DNA of 64,000 nucleotides, from positions 6,667,860 to 6,731,859 of the forward strand of contig CAJINV010000001.1 in the NCBI GenBank assembly GCA_905178155.1, given 5' to 3'. Shown in pieces: positions 32,684 through 43,258 of this stretch. The notes beneath the pieces were generated by a model that worked only from the letters and a program-made list of their open reading frames with translations, was not told where the DNA came from and did no database searches. The DNA is from Amoebophrya sp. A120 (Eukaryota; Sar; Dinophyceae; Syndiniales; Amoebophryaceae). The position numbers and the translations under genes are program-made. Within the stretch, counting starts at the first letter, position 1. Every line of letters starts with the position of its first letter.

Positions 32684-34867
32684 CTAGAACCGAAGCGGCA
32701 CTCGCACCATGGTGTTTATGTCGAAGAGCGCGTAGACCTCTATGCCGGTCTCGTCGAGCTTGATTCTGTAGGGAAAGCTTCTTGCTTGCCCGGTTTCCTT
32801 GTCAATCTGCGAGTCCCACATTTTTATCACCTTCCCGGGGCGCCAGATCCCGCGCACCTTGGCCTCCACAGCGCTGCCGAGCCCAAACCGCAGCTTTTTC
32901 GGTACCACGCAGTCGCGCAACCCCTTCATGAGCAGTTCCCGTGGGGGCAGGTTTTTCCCGATCAGGACCATTTTGCTGACCCGCTCCTTCTCCGGCTCCC
33001 GCCACGTGGAGGAGGTGAGAAAATTTGCATCCAACAGCATGTGCACGCCCTGGAAAACGAACTTCTCGTGGAATCCCTTGACGGCAAAAACGCCCTTGTA
33101 GCGGTACAGTCGGCTCCCGCACGTTTGGATGAGACGCGCCACCCACTCCTCCAATTTGCCGAGGAAAAACACGTCTCCGGGCTTCATCTGGATCCCCATC
33201 GTGGCCACGCGGGTTGGGTCTTCCGGCTCCATGTTCTGGACCATGTTTCGGTACAAGATCGCCTCCTCATCCCGCTCTTCATCCTCGACTTCCTCGTCCT
33301 CGATCTCCTGGTCCTTTTCCTCCGTGTCATTTTGTTTCTTATCTGCCGCTAGGTTGGCCGCACTGTCGTCCTGCTCAACCTTCTGCCGCTTCGCAGATGG
33401 CTCGTCCTCCTTCGCTTCCTCTTCGGCTCCTACTTCGGCACTCGCAGGAGCGGCTTTGCTCTTCGGAGAACGAGCGGGCGACTTGCTGATGTCTTTCTTC
33501 GCTTCTTCTGGTTTCTTGTTCTCTACTGCACTGCTGTTCTCCTGTTCACCACCAGTCGCCGCTTCATTCGAATCGCCTTCCTTGCCCCCAGCACCGACTT
33601 TGACCTTCTCGACCGTGACGAACTGCAATTTCTTTCGCGAGACCGGCGCTGCAGCAGCGGCACTTGCAGGCTTCTTGAGCAATCCCTGGTTAGTACCCGC
33701 CGCGCCACTCGCGGCGTTGTTCACGTCGGGCTGCTTTCCGCCGAACAAACCCAACGGGTCCTCGATCTTGGCCCCCTTGTAGTCGAACATCTTCGCGAAG
33801 CCGGCCGCCAGCGGGTTGCGCCGCGCCTTTTTGAAGTACTGGTCCGCGGCCCCGGCGAGGTCCGCATGCGCGGTGGGGTCGTTGGGTCCGCCCCCGTTCG
33901 GCGCGTTGGCCCAGAACTCCGCGATGCTGCTGTACTGGTCCGCAGCTTCCTTGGCGAGTTTCGAAAGTGAGAATTGCTCTAAATTAATCAGCAGTTGCGG
34001 GTCCACCTTGCCGTACCGACACTCCACGATGTCGGCGACGGAGTTCACCTCCCGCAGCTGCGCCGTGATGTCCAACACGTCGTCGCCTGGGGGCAGCATG
34101 TCCGTCTTGTTCAGCAGAATGCGGTCCGCAAACGCCAGCTGCCGCGCCACCGGGTTCACCTCGTCCGGGTTGATTTTTTTCTTCTTCTTTTTTCCGTCCT
34201 CATCCTCGTCCGCGTCCCCGTCGGCCAGCATCAGCATCGCCGGTTTGTCCTCCAGCGCCAATGCGTTCTTCTTCACGGTGGCGGCTAAATCATCGTCGTC
34301 GTCCTCCGGGTCCGTGCTGGTGGGCGCTTCCTCCAACAGCGTGCGCACGCGGGTGGCGTCGGTCACGACCAGCACCGAGTCCACGCGGCAGCGGCGCCGC
34401 AGGTCCTCGGAGTGGTAAAAGGTCTGCACGATGGCCGACGGGTCGGCCGTGCCGGAGGCCTCGATCAAGATGCCGTCCAGTTTCTCCGCTTGCACGATCA
34501 CCTGCGTCACGGTGGAAACCAGGTCTTCGCGGTAGGTGCAGCACAGGCAGTTGCTCTCCAAGCTCGTGACCTCCTCCGCGCTCTCCATCTTCTTCACCAC
34601 CAGGTCCGTCTGCAGCGTCGCCTCCCCGAACTCGGATTCGATCACGGCGAATCGGCCGCGGTGGACCGACTGCAGAATGTGGTTCAACAAAGTGGTCTTC
34701 CCGCTCCCCAGCGGCCCGCAGACGATGGTCACGGGCAACTTCAGCTTCTCCGGAACCTCGTACATCGCGAGCTTGCTCTTCGGCCCGGCATCCTGGTCCA
34801 TCTGGTCCCGGATGTCTGCGGCCTGCATCTGCTGCTGCCGCAGCTGCTGTCCTGCCGTCCCCTGCAT
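32684..34867 (-). CDS. CobW/ZNG1-type G3E GTPase metallochaperone with extra C-terminal domain
   Basis: Numbered from the ATG at 34933, the protein shows Walker A GPLGSGKT (73-80), the G3E motif ESEFGE (99-104), the metal-binding CLCC (129-132), an EASGTADP switch region and a LLNKTDMLP base-recognition motif. Numbered from the preferred start at 34867 the protein is 727 aa and these positions fall by 22. The far N-terminus of the longer form looks like leader sequence. A long Lys/Glu/Ala-rich insert separates the GTPase from a CobW C-terminal domain (SRLYRYKGVFAVKG...FVFQGVHML). After it comes an extra ~75-residue domain (FGLGSAVEAK...PGKVIKMWD...YALFDINTMVRVP) resembling the Tudor-like 'YAP.DDD.VIR' module common in algal proteins. 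In this family GTP hydrolysis drives Zn or Co delivery to client enzymes. Single exon. Confidence 0.9.
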   Translation of the reverse strand: MQGTAGQQLRQQQMQAADIRDQMDQDAGPKSKLAMYEVPEKLKLPVTIVCGPLGSGKTTLLNHILQSVHRGRFAVIESEFGEATLQTDLVVKKMESAEEVTSLESNCLCCTYREDLVSTVTQVIVQAEKLDGILIEASGTADPSAIVQTFYHSEDLRRRCRVDSVLVVTDATRVRTLLEEAPTSTDPEDDDDDLAATVKKNALALEDKPAMLMLADGDADEDEDGKKKKKKINPDEVNPVARQLAFADRILLNKTDMLPPGDDVLDITAQLREVNSVADIVECRYGKVDPQLLINLEQFSLSKLAKEAADQYSSIAEFWANAPNGGGPNDPTAHADLAGAADQYFKKARRNPLAAGFAKMFDYKGAKIEDPLGLFGGKQPDVNNAASGAAGTNQGLLKKPASAAAAAPVSRKKLQFVTVEKVKVGAGGKEGDSNEAATGGEQENSSAVENKKPEEAKKDISKSPARSPKSKAAPASAEVGAEEEAKEDEPSAKRQKVEQDDSAANLAADKKQNDTEEKDQEIEDEEVEDEERDEEAILYRNMVQNMEPEDPTRVATMGIQMKPGDVFFLGKLEEWVARLIQTCGSRLYRYKGVFAVKGFHEKFVFQGVHMLLDANFLTSSTWREPEKERVSKMVLIGKNLPPRELLMKGLRDCVVPKKLRFGLGSAVEAKVRGIWRPGKVIKMWDSQIDKETGQARSFPYRIKLDETGIEVYALFDINTMVRVPLRF

Positions 34868-35994
34868 GGTTGCGAAGTTTTGATGTCTTAGATAGCTGTT
34901 TAGTAGATTACCGATTGGTATTGCTGTTGTCAACGAACAAATGATTGTGTCGGAAGTAGTCCGGCGAGCTACTTACTTTCCAGGAGGATCAAAAAACAAA
35001 CGCGGTACTTCAAAAGTCTACGAACCAAATTGGCTAAAAAGGAGTTGTTTGTCTTTCGTTGGAAATTCTAGAATAATGGTCCCACATCATGCGCATATTG
35101 CTTTGCCCTTCTACTGTGGACATGCATGGAGAACGAGTTTCGCTGCAGAGAATATGTCTTCATGGGATGGGTGATCCTTTAGCTTTACTGACGAGCTTGC
35201 GATCCTGGGTGAAAAATAAGCGGAATCAAAAAGTTTTACATGCTTACGTCGATTTTATTTTGAAGCATCAAGAAAGGCAAATTAAGATCGGCTGCTCATC
35301 GAATAGAAGCCGTGAACAGGAAGAGCTTGTTACGTTGCATAGATCTTTATCTTTTTCGTTTCATGGCTTTTCTGTATTTCGGGCCCACCCTTTTGTGATA
35401 CGTACTGCTCCATTTGCTGCTGTACGAAGTGTAGTACTCAGAAGGGATTACTACACTTGACTTTGTGATCCTGAAAAACGAACATACATCAGCTAGTAGT
35501 GCTATTGACATGTCAACATCAGTTGGTGCGTATAAGAAGCTCAAGGTGCTGACCGCGCTTGCGGCAGCATGATCTTGTACTTCTTGTCTTTTTCCAATTT
35601 GAATTTTAATGGTTTCGCGCAAAAATCCGAGAAGATCTTTTCAGAGCAGGTCTAAACCTGAATTTGACAAACAATTTAAAAGACTTTCCCTTTTTCCGAT
35701 TTGGATTTATTCTCCTATAAAATTCGAAACATGCCGCGTATTGATGCGCTTTATTTTCGATGTTTATTCATTACATGCCGCTTATTGATGCGCTTTTTCA
35801 TCTTTTTGTTTTTTCGCTTCTACGAGAATAAGATATAGTCGTCCGGTTTCGTGTACTAATGGCTCCAACACCACACGCAGGTGCGTACGGATCCCTGTTG
35901 GATCTTCATGATTGATACTCATCATGTGAAGAGAAGTATTCAACGGAAGATGAAAATCACAATAGAAGTGTTAAATTTTGGCTTTCGCTATTGC
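34868..35994. other. Intergenic, nothing recognised
   Basis: Spacer between the GTPase gene and the left end of the copia element. Two copies of GCCGC(G/T)TATTGATGCGCTTT occur at about 35733 and 35775. No gene seen. Confidence 0.45.
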
Positions 35995-35999
35995 CTTAT

Positions 36000-36279
36000 T
36001 GTTGACTAGAGCTTTATGCACACAGCATGCAATGCGTGTTCAAGCTCCCCTGCGTGGTTCCATCGATCTTGATCTTCAGCACAGTAACGATCCTAACCGT
36101 TTAGCTTAGTCGTCTCGTCGTCTTTGTGGTCTGGTTGACCAAACCAAACGAATCAATCCATCTTGAAACACCACCTGTATACAGATGTGAGTCAGTACTC
36201 CGCTCTGAATCATTCCAAACAGAAAGATGCGAACTCGACCGCTATTCGTATGCTGTGAATGTGTTCAGAATTCCTAACA
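36000..36279 (+). repeat. Left LTR of the copia element
   Basis: Begins TGTTGACTAGAGC and ends TTCCTAACA. It matches the right LTR at all but three sites. The sequence just inside it (CACTTGGTGCCGCC, about 36291) is where a primer-binding site would lie; I could not assign the tRNA. Confidence 0.95.
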
Positions 36280-36435
36280 TTCTGATTCACACTTGGTGCC
36301 GCCGGTGAGACCGGTAATCGCGAGCCAACGAACAACTTCGCCATCCACAAGTCCAAATTTTTCCGTCGGAACACCATCGGCATCTACACGCAAAAATCTC
36401 TCTTTGGAATAGATTGATTTACGAATCCCGACGGT

Positions 36436-37602
36436 ATGCCGACGGTAGATCGGAAGATCATCTGCCCGGAGATAAAGAACTCCGAGGGCTGGACGATGTG
36501 GAAGCATAAAATCAAATCGATGATGAGCATGGTATTGGAATTGGACGCACAATGGCAGGCAATTTTGAACGACAACACCCAGCAGACGAACTTTCAAAAT
36601 GTTCAGCCTGGTTTGACAGCACAGCAAAAGCAAGATGTGTTTTCCCTCGAGTCCACATTTTTGAATGCATTGCAAGACGACGCAGCAAAATTGATCACGA
36701 ACAGCCAGACAGTGGGTTTTGTAAAATGTTACTTCCTTCTGTCATCGCACTGGGATCAGAAAGCATCTTCAATTGACAGTGACACAACCAACAACGAATT
36801 GATTACTGTCTGCTACGACATGGAGAAGGATGGAGATTTTTCTATTTGGATCTACGCAGAAAAGTACAGCAAAATCCTCCTTCTGAAAGACAGATACCCA
36901 GATGCGGCTGCGATCAATCGTCAGATGTGGGATGTCCTCAAATTCCGACTTGACCCGACTTGCATGAAGACAATCATGGCGGAGATCAGAAACTTGAACA
37001 GTACTACTGCGACTTGGGAGAAAGAAGGACTGGCAATGGTGATGGATTTCATCAAATCAGGCAGAATGAATATTGAAAAGGAACAGCAAGCGACTTTGCA
37101 TTTAGCACGATCGAACGTCGCCCCCGCGAACGCAAACCCCAATGCGTTTCTTGCTGGTGCATCGTCATCATCTGCTTCTTCTTCTTCCAACAAAAATTCC
37201 AACTTCATCGTCGCACCGGAAGGCGCGACCTTCGAACAGCAATTGATGTGTCAATCCATCAATAACCAAACCGCTTTAGTTATGATGAATAAGGGTCACA
37301 AAGGACAGGGAAAACACAACAACAAAAACTACAATTCCAATACCTATGCGAATCGAAATCAGCCCTATGGTAACAACGCGCAGAATCAAGGAGGCCTCTG
37401 GTGTACGTATTGCCAACGTCCAGGACATGACGTTCACTACTGCTATCGCAAGAAACGCCAACAGGAGAAGAACACTGCCCCACCACCCGCGAACAACTAC
37501 GGCAACAACCACAAGAAGGGCGGTGGTGGTGGCAAGGGCGGTGGCAAACACGGCGTGAAGAAAGGTGGCTACAAGTCTCACCAGAAGGGTCGCAAGTGGT
37601 GA
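36436..37602 (+). CDS. Copia gag (388 aa)
   Basis: Starts MPTVDRKIICPEIKNSEGW, typical of copia gag ('W..W' type N-terminus). It is helical through the middle and has a zinc knuckle CX2CX4HX4C (CTYCQRPGHDVHYC, residues 323-336). The tail is Gly/Lys/His-rich and likely binds RNA. The frame ends with TGA at 37600-37602. The following 42 bases to the first pol ATG are in the same frame with no other stop, so a gag-pol fusion needs only read-through of this UGA. Confidence 0.93.
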   Translation: MPTVDRKIICPEIKNSEGWTMWKHKIKSMMSMVLELDAQWQAILNDNTQQTNFQNVQPGLTAQQKQDVFSLESTFLNALQDDAAKLITNSQTVGFVKCYFLLSSHWDQKASSIDSDTTNNELITVCYDMEKDGDFSIWIYAEKYSKILLLKDRYPDAAAINRQMWDVLKFRLDPTCMKTIMAEIRNLNSTTATWEKEGLAMVMDFIKSGRMNIEKEQQATLHLARSNVAPANANPNAFLAGASSSSASSSSNKNSNFIVAPEGATFEQQLMCQSINNQTALVMMNKGHKGQGKHNNKNYNSNTYANRNQPYGNNAQNQGGLWCTYCQRPGHDVHYCYRKKRQQEKNTAPPPANNYGNNHKKGGGGGKGGGKHGVKKGGYKSHQKGRKW

Positions 37603-37644
37603 CATAAGGACCACGATTCTGCTGATGATGTCGATGATAAATCG

Positions 37645-40600
37645 ATGCTGATGGATTCAAATCACGATGTAAAAATCGATGTTGAGTTGGAATCAAATTT
37701 CGTTGATGTGTCGAAGAACACTGATGAAAAGAGCGATGTATTTGATGACGACGACAACTACTATTCGTGCTTTTACACAAGTCACGATGCTACTAGTTAC
37801 AATCAAAAATCGTTACTGTGCAAGATCGATCAATCAATGCCGATTATAGAGTGCAAGATCAACAAATCCATTTTGGATGAAGGTTCGGCAGAGGAAAGAA
37901 AACAGAGGACAAACAGGGATATCCTCGACAGTGGCACTACTCATTACGTGTCGAGTGTGCTTAGCGATTTTGTGTCCTTTCGCTCCAATCCTGTGAAAAT
38001 CAATGGAGTCGGAGGCACTTTGCAAGCGAAAAATCCTCCAAGGATAGGTAGGCTGAAGACGAATCGACTTGGTTACTCAGTAGGTATTTTTCACAGCGCT
38101 TTGCCCGTGCGCCGCCTTTTACCTACAACCACCCTGAACGCAATGGGTTGGTCAGTAAAGCTAGAACCAAAAGCAGTAGCCAAGTCTGAGATAGTTTCAA
38201 GATTCGCAGATGTCGCAGTGCCATTAGAAAATAACCCGCCTGACTTACCATTTTTGCCTGATGGTGAGCTTTTCGGCACGGGTGTGGCTTTATACTGCAG
38301 AGAATTTGAAGAGGTTTTGTCAGAGGAAGACGCTTTGTCTGCGTCGCGTTTTGGTTGCAATCTTTTCACACCTGATTGCTTATCCAACTGCTGCAAAAAG
38401 CGCCGCGTAGGACAGCTCGATGAGTCTGCTTCTATTTTCACTGGAGATGCCTTGGCCGACTGCGTAGAGGATTTTGAGCATTTATGCTACTTGTCCAAGT
38501 TAGACCGACACCGAAGACGTGGCCACATCCATGTCCCAGGTGAAGAGGTGTTTTGCCCTGAATGCGCCCTCGCAAAGGGTGGCAGGTCAGGTGCTAGGAA
38601 AGAACGACCACAGAAGTACTCTGATCCAACACCGCTAAAGCAACTTGATGCTGACTTTTGGGGTCCAGTCAAACCCGTCAGCTTGACAGGCAATTCATGG
38701 CTATTGATTTTCATTTGCCCTGCTGTTGCGCGTGTGTTTGAGTTCAAGTTGAAGCACAAAGATCAGGCCTACGCAGTCGTAGAACGGCTAATCAAGCAAC
38801 TTCGCGCATCGGACAGCATCGACTTGACAGATAAGGTCGTATGGTTTGTCCGCAGTGACAACGACCCCACGTTCAGAGCAAAGAAGTGGGAGGATACGCT
38901 CCAAGCGCTCTCCGTTTTTCGGCAGCACTCAGTCCCATACGTACCACAGAAGAATGGTGTGTGCGAACGCTTCATGGGTACTCTGGGTCCCGGTTTAAGG
39001 GCTAATCTAGTGGGTGTCGACTTGAGACTTTGGGATTATGCCGCTTCTTACTTTGTATACACGTGGAATCGCTTACAGCGGAAATTCTACAAGCGCGCCC
39101 CTCAGTTCAATGGTCTCTCACCTTTGGAAGCTTGTCGACAGAGGAAGTCACTGCAAAATGACCGGAAAGTTTCTCGCACAGAACCCCAAGAGCCCGATGA
39201 GATATTGAAGACTTCGAATTTTGACTCCAGGATGCGTCGCTTCGGTTGCCTCGCTTATTTCCTGAGACAACCAGTAGAAGGGGTCAAGAAACTTGTAGAG
39301 AAGTACACGAAAGGAGTCTTTCTTGGGTATTGCGATCAGTCCTCATGCTATCTAGTTGGAACTTACGTTAAGGATGATCGATACTCCAAGGCCGGCGCTT
39401 TGCGCTGGGCAGTTTACGAAACAAACGCCGTGAAGTTTGTCGAGTCAGTTTTGATCGACAATGTTGACTCTCTACGCCCAGGGTACCGCGGTGGCGTCGT
39501 AGTTTCAGACGACCAGCTCCTGCAGACTATCTGTGGCTCGAAGGACAATGCCCGGGTGGTTGGTTCTGATCGGGATTGTGCTCCTGTGCGCAAAAATCCG
39601 GGTGGTTCAGAGGTCTCAGGTTCTGGGGGGGTTGGCGGGTCCAACTCCCTGCCACTTTTAGAAGTCGAGAAAGCAGCTTCACAAGAACACGCTCATAACG
39701 CATCCTCTGCCTCGTTCAAAGACATCAATCTTCAGTCAAATCAGCATGCCAGTGGTGACAATTCGCAAGTACAAAATCCGCATTCCGCACCTGATTCAGT
39801 TTCATCGCGCGCGCCCGCCCGGAACACGGTTGAACACCATGAGCCAGACCCTGAAGTGGTCTTTGGTCGCGAAAAGACCAAGCGCCCGCGCGGTAGGCCC
39901 AAAGGGGCAAAGGACAAAACGCAACGCACGCGAAGAACAAAGCAGCAATTGTCCGAAGCCGAGAACTCAGATGCGTTTTATGCCGACTTTGCAGAAGTGA
40001 TCAATGATTGTTATGTATGTGACAGCGTCGTAGACGATTTCGAAGAGGGTGAAGAGTTAGTCGAAGCACTTCCACAGTTCGCGAACGTTGCCGCGATGAG
40101 CTCGCCAGATGCGCCGCACTGGTTAGAAGCCAAATCCCTCGAGAAGTGCAAGCTTGAGGCGTTTCAGACGTGGAGAGTGCCTACTCCAGAAGAGTTAGAA
40201 CGCGCTAAGACCACAGGCGTGGTCCCGATAGCATTGGTGCTTAGCCGCAAGCGCTGTGGCAAGTTCAAGTGCCGTGCTGTCGTCCTAGGTAATCTCTACA
40301 AGCCCGGCGGTGAGTTAGAAGTTTACGCGCCCGTAATCAGCTTTGGAGCCTCGCGCTACCTGCTGATCGATGCCGCCGCGCATGGTGATGCCATAATTTT
40401 GTTTGACATTGACAACGCATTCGTACAGAGCTTGATCGATTCGGAAATTTTCATTCGTCTGCCAAAGGAATGGCGTGAGCAAAACGACGATGGTATTCGG
40501 AAGCTAGTTCGTGCCCTTTATGGGTTACCACAATCCCCGAGGCTGTGGGCAAAGCACTACGAAAAGAAGTTAGTCAGTCTCGGTTGGACACAGTCAACAG

Positions 40601-41811
40601 AAAAAGGGTTGTGGAGAAAGCTCTCCAAGGCCACAGGCAACAACTTCCAGAGTTACAAGAAGTTCAGTAAGTATATGAAGATGGGAGTTTATGTAGATGA
40701 CAACACCGCAACAGGCCCGGACGAGCACGAGCTTAGGCATGAAGTCAGTTTGATTTTGAAAGAGTTTCCTGGCAAGATCATTGAGCCCGAACACCAACCA
40801 AATGGCGATCTTTTGTATGATCAGCTCGGTGCAGATGTCCACTACAACCCGAACAAGTACAAAGTACGTATTTGCATGCAGAGTTACATCCGAACAAAAC
40901 TAGCTCCGAAGTTTGGCATGGTTGGTTGTAAGAAAGTTGACAATCCATGCTTCACCGAATCAGCTCTGTACGATACCGCCTCGCCCGAAGTGAAATTCCC
41001 GTTGCGGGAAGCTGTAGGTGCCCTGCAATGGTGTGTAACGATTTGTAGGCCCGACATCGCGCAGCCCGTTAACTGCCTCGCAAAGGTAGCAAGCAAGCCC
41101 TGCACCAAAGCAATAGTCGCATGCGTAAAGAAAGTTTTGCGCTATGTCATTCACACCGAAGACGTAGGCATCGACTACTCACCCGAGAACGAACAAAAGT
41201 TCAAGCAGGTATACGGATCACTTCTGCAAAAGGGAGAAAAGTTGAAAGACTGGAATCTCTTCACCGACGCAAGTTTTGCATCTTGTTTTGTAACGTTGAA
41301 AAGCACGTCTGGCGCTCTGCTGTACTACAGAGGCGCCCCCATCGTGTGGAAGACCGCGCGCCAATCGGTCAGAACGCATTCCACATTCGAAGCAGAGTTT
41401 GTAGCTGGCTCTGATGGACTGATCATGTCCGAGACATGCACCTTCAAGGGTTTTCTTGAAGATCGCGATGCTAGCGAAGACCTTTGGATGGACAATCAGA
41501 CCGCCATCACGGTCGCCAAGACGCCAGGCGATGCACAGCGCCCGCGTAGCCGCCACGTTGCCCTGCGCTACCACAAAGTTGCGGATGAATGCGAAAAGAT
41601 TAAGTTCTGTCCCACTGAGCACATGAAAGCTGATTGCCTCACAAAGAACAACGTGCCTCGTGACGTTCGAGATCACGTCTTCCACCACAATCCGCACATG
41701 ACGAACAAGAGGAAAGTGAAAGTGTCTGAAGACCCTGAGGAGGTCGACGCTTGTTTCACAGTGGTAGGCGTGCCCGGTCTCTTCTTTTCACTTGAAGACC
41801 TTTGGGCTTAG
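37645..41811 (+). CDS. Copia polyprotein: protease, integrase, RT, RNase H (1388 aa)
   Basis: Protease active site DSGTTHYV lies at 95. The integrase HHCC zinc site is HRRRGHIHVP...CPEC near 288-308, and the DD35E triad is D335, D405 and E441. An acidic/basic linker contains an AT-hook (KRPRGRPKG, core 749-752). RT blocks include LFDIDNAFVQ and YVDD (1016-1019). RNase H carries FTDASF and THSTFEAEF. No frameshift or internal stop interrupts it, so the element is probably competent. The stated start is the first ATG after the gag stop; the true N-terminus is likely continuous with gag by UGA read-through. Confidence 0.95.
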   Translation: MLMDSNHDVKIDVELESNFVDVSKNTDEKSDVFDDDDNYYSCFYTSHDATSYNQKSLLCKIDQSMPIIECKINKSILDEGSAEERKQRTNRDILDSGTTHYVSSVLSDFVSFRSNPVKINGVGGTLQAKNPPRIGRLKTNRLGYSVGIFHSALPVRRLLPTTTLNAMGWSVKLEPKAVAKSEIVSRFADVAVPLENNPPDLPFLPDGELFGTGVALYCREFEEVLSEEDALSASRFGCNLFTPDCLSNCCKKRRVGQLDESASIFTGDALADCVEDFEHLCYLSKLDRHRRRGHIHVPGEEVFCPECALAKGGRSGARKERPQKYSDPTPLKQLDADFWGPVKPVSLTGNSWLLIFICPAVARVFEFKLKHKDQAYAVVERLIKQLRASDSIDLTDKVVWFVRSDNDPTFRAKKWEDTLQALSVFRQHSVPYVPQKNGVCERFMGTLGPGLRANLVGVDLRLWDYAASYFVYTWNRLQRKFYKRAPQFNGLSPLEACRQRKSLQNDRKVSRTEPQEPDEILKTSNFDSRMRRFGCLAYFLRQPVEGVKKLVEKYTKGVFLGYCDQSSCYLVGTYVKDDRYSKAGALRWAVYETNAVKFVESVLIDNVDSLRPGYRGGVVVSDDQLLQTICGSKDNARVVGSDRDCAPVRKNPGGSEVSGSGGVGGSNSLPLLEVEKAASQEHAHNASSASFKDINLQSNQHASGDNSQVQNPHSAPDSVSSRAPARNTVEHHEPDPEVVFGREKTKRPRGRPKGAKDKTQRTRRTKQQLSEAENSDAFYADFAEVINDCYVCDSVVDDFEEGEELVEALPQFANVAAMSSPDAPHWLEAKSLEKCKLEAFQTWRVPTPEELERAKTTGVVPIALVLSRKRCGKFKCRAVVLGNLYKPGGELEVYAPVISFGASRYLLIDAAAHGDAIILFDIDNAFVQSLIDSEIFIRLPKEWREQNDDGIRKLVRALYGLPQSPRLWAKHYEKKLVSLGWTQSTEKGLWRKLSKATGNNFQSYKKFSKYMKMGVYVDDNTATGPDEHELRHEVSLILKEFPGKIIEPEHQPNGDLLYDQLGADVHYNPNKYKVRICMQSYIRTKLAPKFGMVGCKKVDNPCFTESALYDTASPEVKFPLREAVGALQWCVTICRPDIAQPVNCLAKVASKPCTKAIVACVKKVLRYVIHTEDVGIDYSPENEQKFKQVYGSLLQKGEKLKDWNLFTDASFASCFVTLKSTSGALLYYRGAPIVWKTARQSVRTHSTFEAEFVAGSDGLIMSETCTFKGFLEDRDASEDLWMDNQTAITVAKTPGDAQRPRSRHVALRYHKVADECEKIKFCPTEHMKADCLTKNNVPRDVRDHVFHHNPHMTNKRKVKVSEDPEEVDACFTVVGVPGLFFSLEDLWA

Positions 41812-42001
41812 AAAGGAACTTATATACGCCGGAGCCCCTTGCGCTTTTTCATGCCGTAGCCATCCTGATCGCTTTTGAAAGAAAAATTTGTGATCCACCA
41901 TTCTGCTTTGCTTTTTCATTGCAAGCTTCTGGTGGTGATTTTGTCGTACAGCTTTTACTTGCTGCGATTTTCGAAAAACGGCTTGCGCTTGGGGGGGGGA
42001 A

Positions 42002-42281
42002 TGTTGACTAGAGCTTTATGCACACAGCATGCAATGCGTGTTCAAGCTCCCCTGCGTGGTTCCATCGATCTTGATCTTCAGCACAGTAACGATCCTAACC
42101 GTTTAGCTTAGTCGTCTCGTCGTCTTTGTGGTCTGGTTGACCAAACCAAACGAATCAATCCATCTTGAAACACCACCTGTATACAGATGTGAATCAGTAC
42201 TCCGTTCTGAATCATTCCAAACAGAAAGACGCGAACTCGACCGCTATTCGTATGCTGTGAATGTGTTCAGAATTCCTAACA
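42002..42281 (+). repeat. Right LTR of the copia element
   Basis: This 280-bp copy of the left LTR has three substitutions, all transitions, and is followed by the CTTAT duplication. Confidence 0.95.
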
Positions 42282-42286
42282 CTTAT

Positions 42287-43062
42287 ACATAGTAATTTTT
42301 CGCGCCGTGTGCTTTTGCCTCTGTCGTGTTCAATAGCGGCCTGAAAGTGCAAGTGGCCAGCTCGTCCAGCTCAGCAATGATATCAGCTCAGCGGTATTTT
42401 TTTCATTGTGTATCAATCTATATTTTTTTCATCGTTGACGGTATAATCTAGGGTATCCAGCACTGCAAAACTAGTGCGATACGTTTGCACCATTATAGAG
42501 TAACAGCAAGGTGTGGGCAATGCTCAGCTCATTTGTTCTACCGGGACGCTTGTATTAAAGGAGCAAGTATTTGTTCGCAATCCAGAATAGTAAAGTGATC
42601 GTAGTAGTAAAGCGATTATATATAATTTTAGCAACTGCGAGAAGATCTAATCTCCTAGAAGGAGTTCGTCGCTCTTTCAGCGAGAGTGCAGATAAGTATT
42701 GCATTCGACCAAGCAGTCAAGTTAGCACTAGGCTGGGACCATCGTGCGGAAAATTTAGAAGAAACTCCTACCTTACAACCTTCACCTTCGTGGACAAAAA
42801 AATTTTAGTTTTAGAGCGTTCATATATGATGCCGGCGCGCTTGAAGATTTTACTGCCTGGTTGGTCGTACAAAAAGGAGAACGCGCGACAGGCTTCTTCT
42901 AGCAGGTGAGGACGCCACGCAGTTCTTGACGTATGTAGTGAACCATACGAATGTTTTTGACATTTTATCGCCAGCATTGTTCTTTCGTAGATGCAGAATG
43001 CAGTAGTGGGGCTGCTACTATAGCTCATTCTGGTCGTTGTAGTTAAAAATACCAAACTGGTG
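42287..43062. other. Intergenic, nothing recognised
   Basis: Spacer between the copia element and the split-repeat element. No gene or RNA recognised. Confidence 0.4.
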
Positions 43063-43150
43063 CACCCTTTGGGGATGATCGTCTTTGGAGACTTCTCCTC
43101 CGGTAGTGCGAGGTATCGGCGCTCGCGAACCCATGGAGAGCCATACCCCA
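43063..43150. repeat. B2 repeat of the split-repeat element
   Basis: An 88-bp sequence starting CACCCTTTGGGGATGATC and ending CATACCCCA, identical to 43451-43538. Confidence 0.9.
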
Positions 43151-43258
43151 ATCCGGAAGACGTAGTGCGGGTCTCTGTCACACCCCGAAATCAGAGTGGC
43201 GCGAGACCTCAGGATCCATCCGGTGAAGAAGGAAAACAGCACAGGGTGGGTGGGTGGG

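Larger units (their letters stand above)
36000..42281 (+). mobile_element. Full-length Ty1/copia LTR retrotransposon
   Basis: The 6,282-bp element has two 280-bp LTRs and the perfect 5-bp target duplication CTTAT (35995-35999 and 42282-42286). LTRs begin TG and end CA and differ at only 3 of 280 positions, so the insertion is recent. A run of nine G ending AA (about 41991-42001) directly before the right LTR is the polypurine tract. Internal order is gag, protease, integrase, reverse transcriptase, RNase H, which defines the copia superfamily. It lies opposite in orientation to all host genes. Confidence 0.97.

Noticed and set aside
32657-34891. Plus-strand open frames up to 231 codons
   Set aside because: They are antisense shadows of the G3E GTPase gene, whose motifs are unambiguous on the minus strand.
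36291-36310. Assigning a specific tRNA primer to the copia element
   Set aside because: The sequence after the left LTR does not match a tRNA 3' end I can name with confidence.
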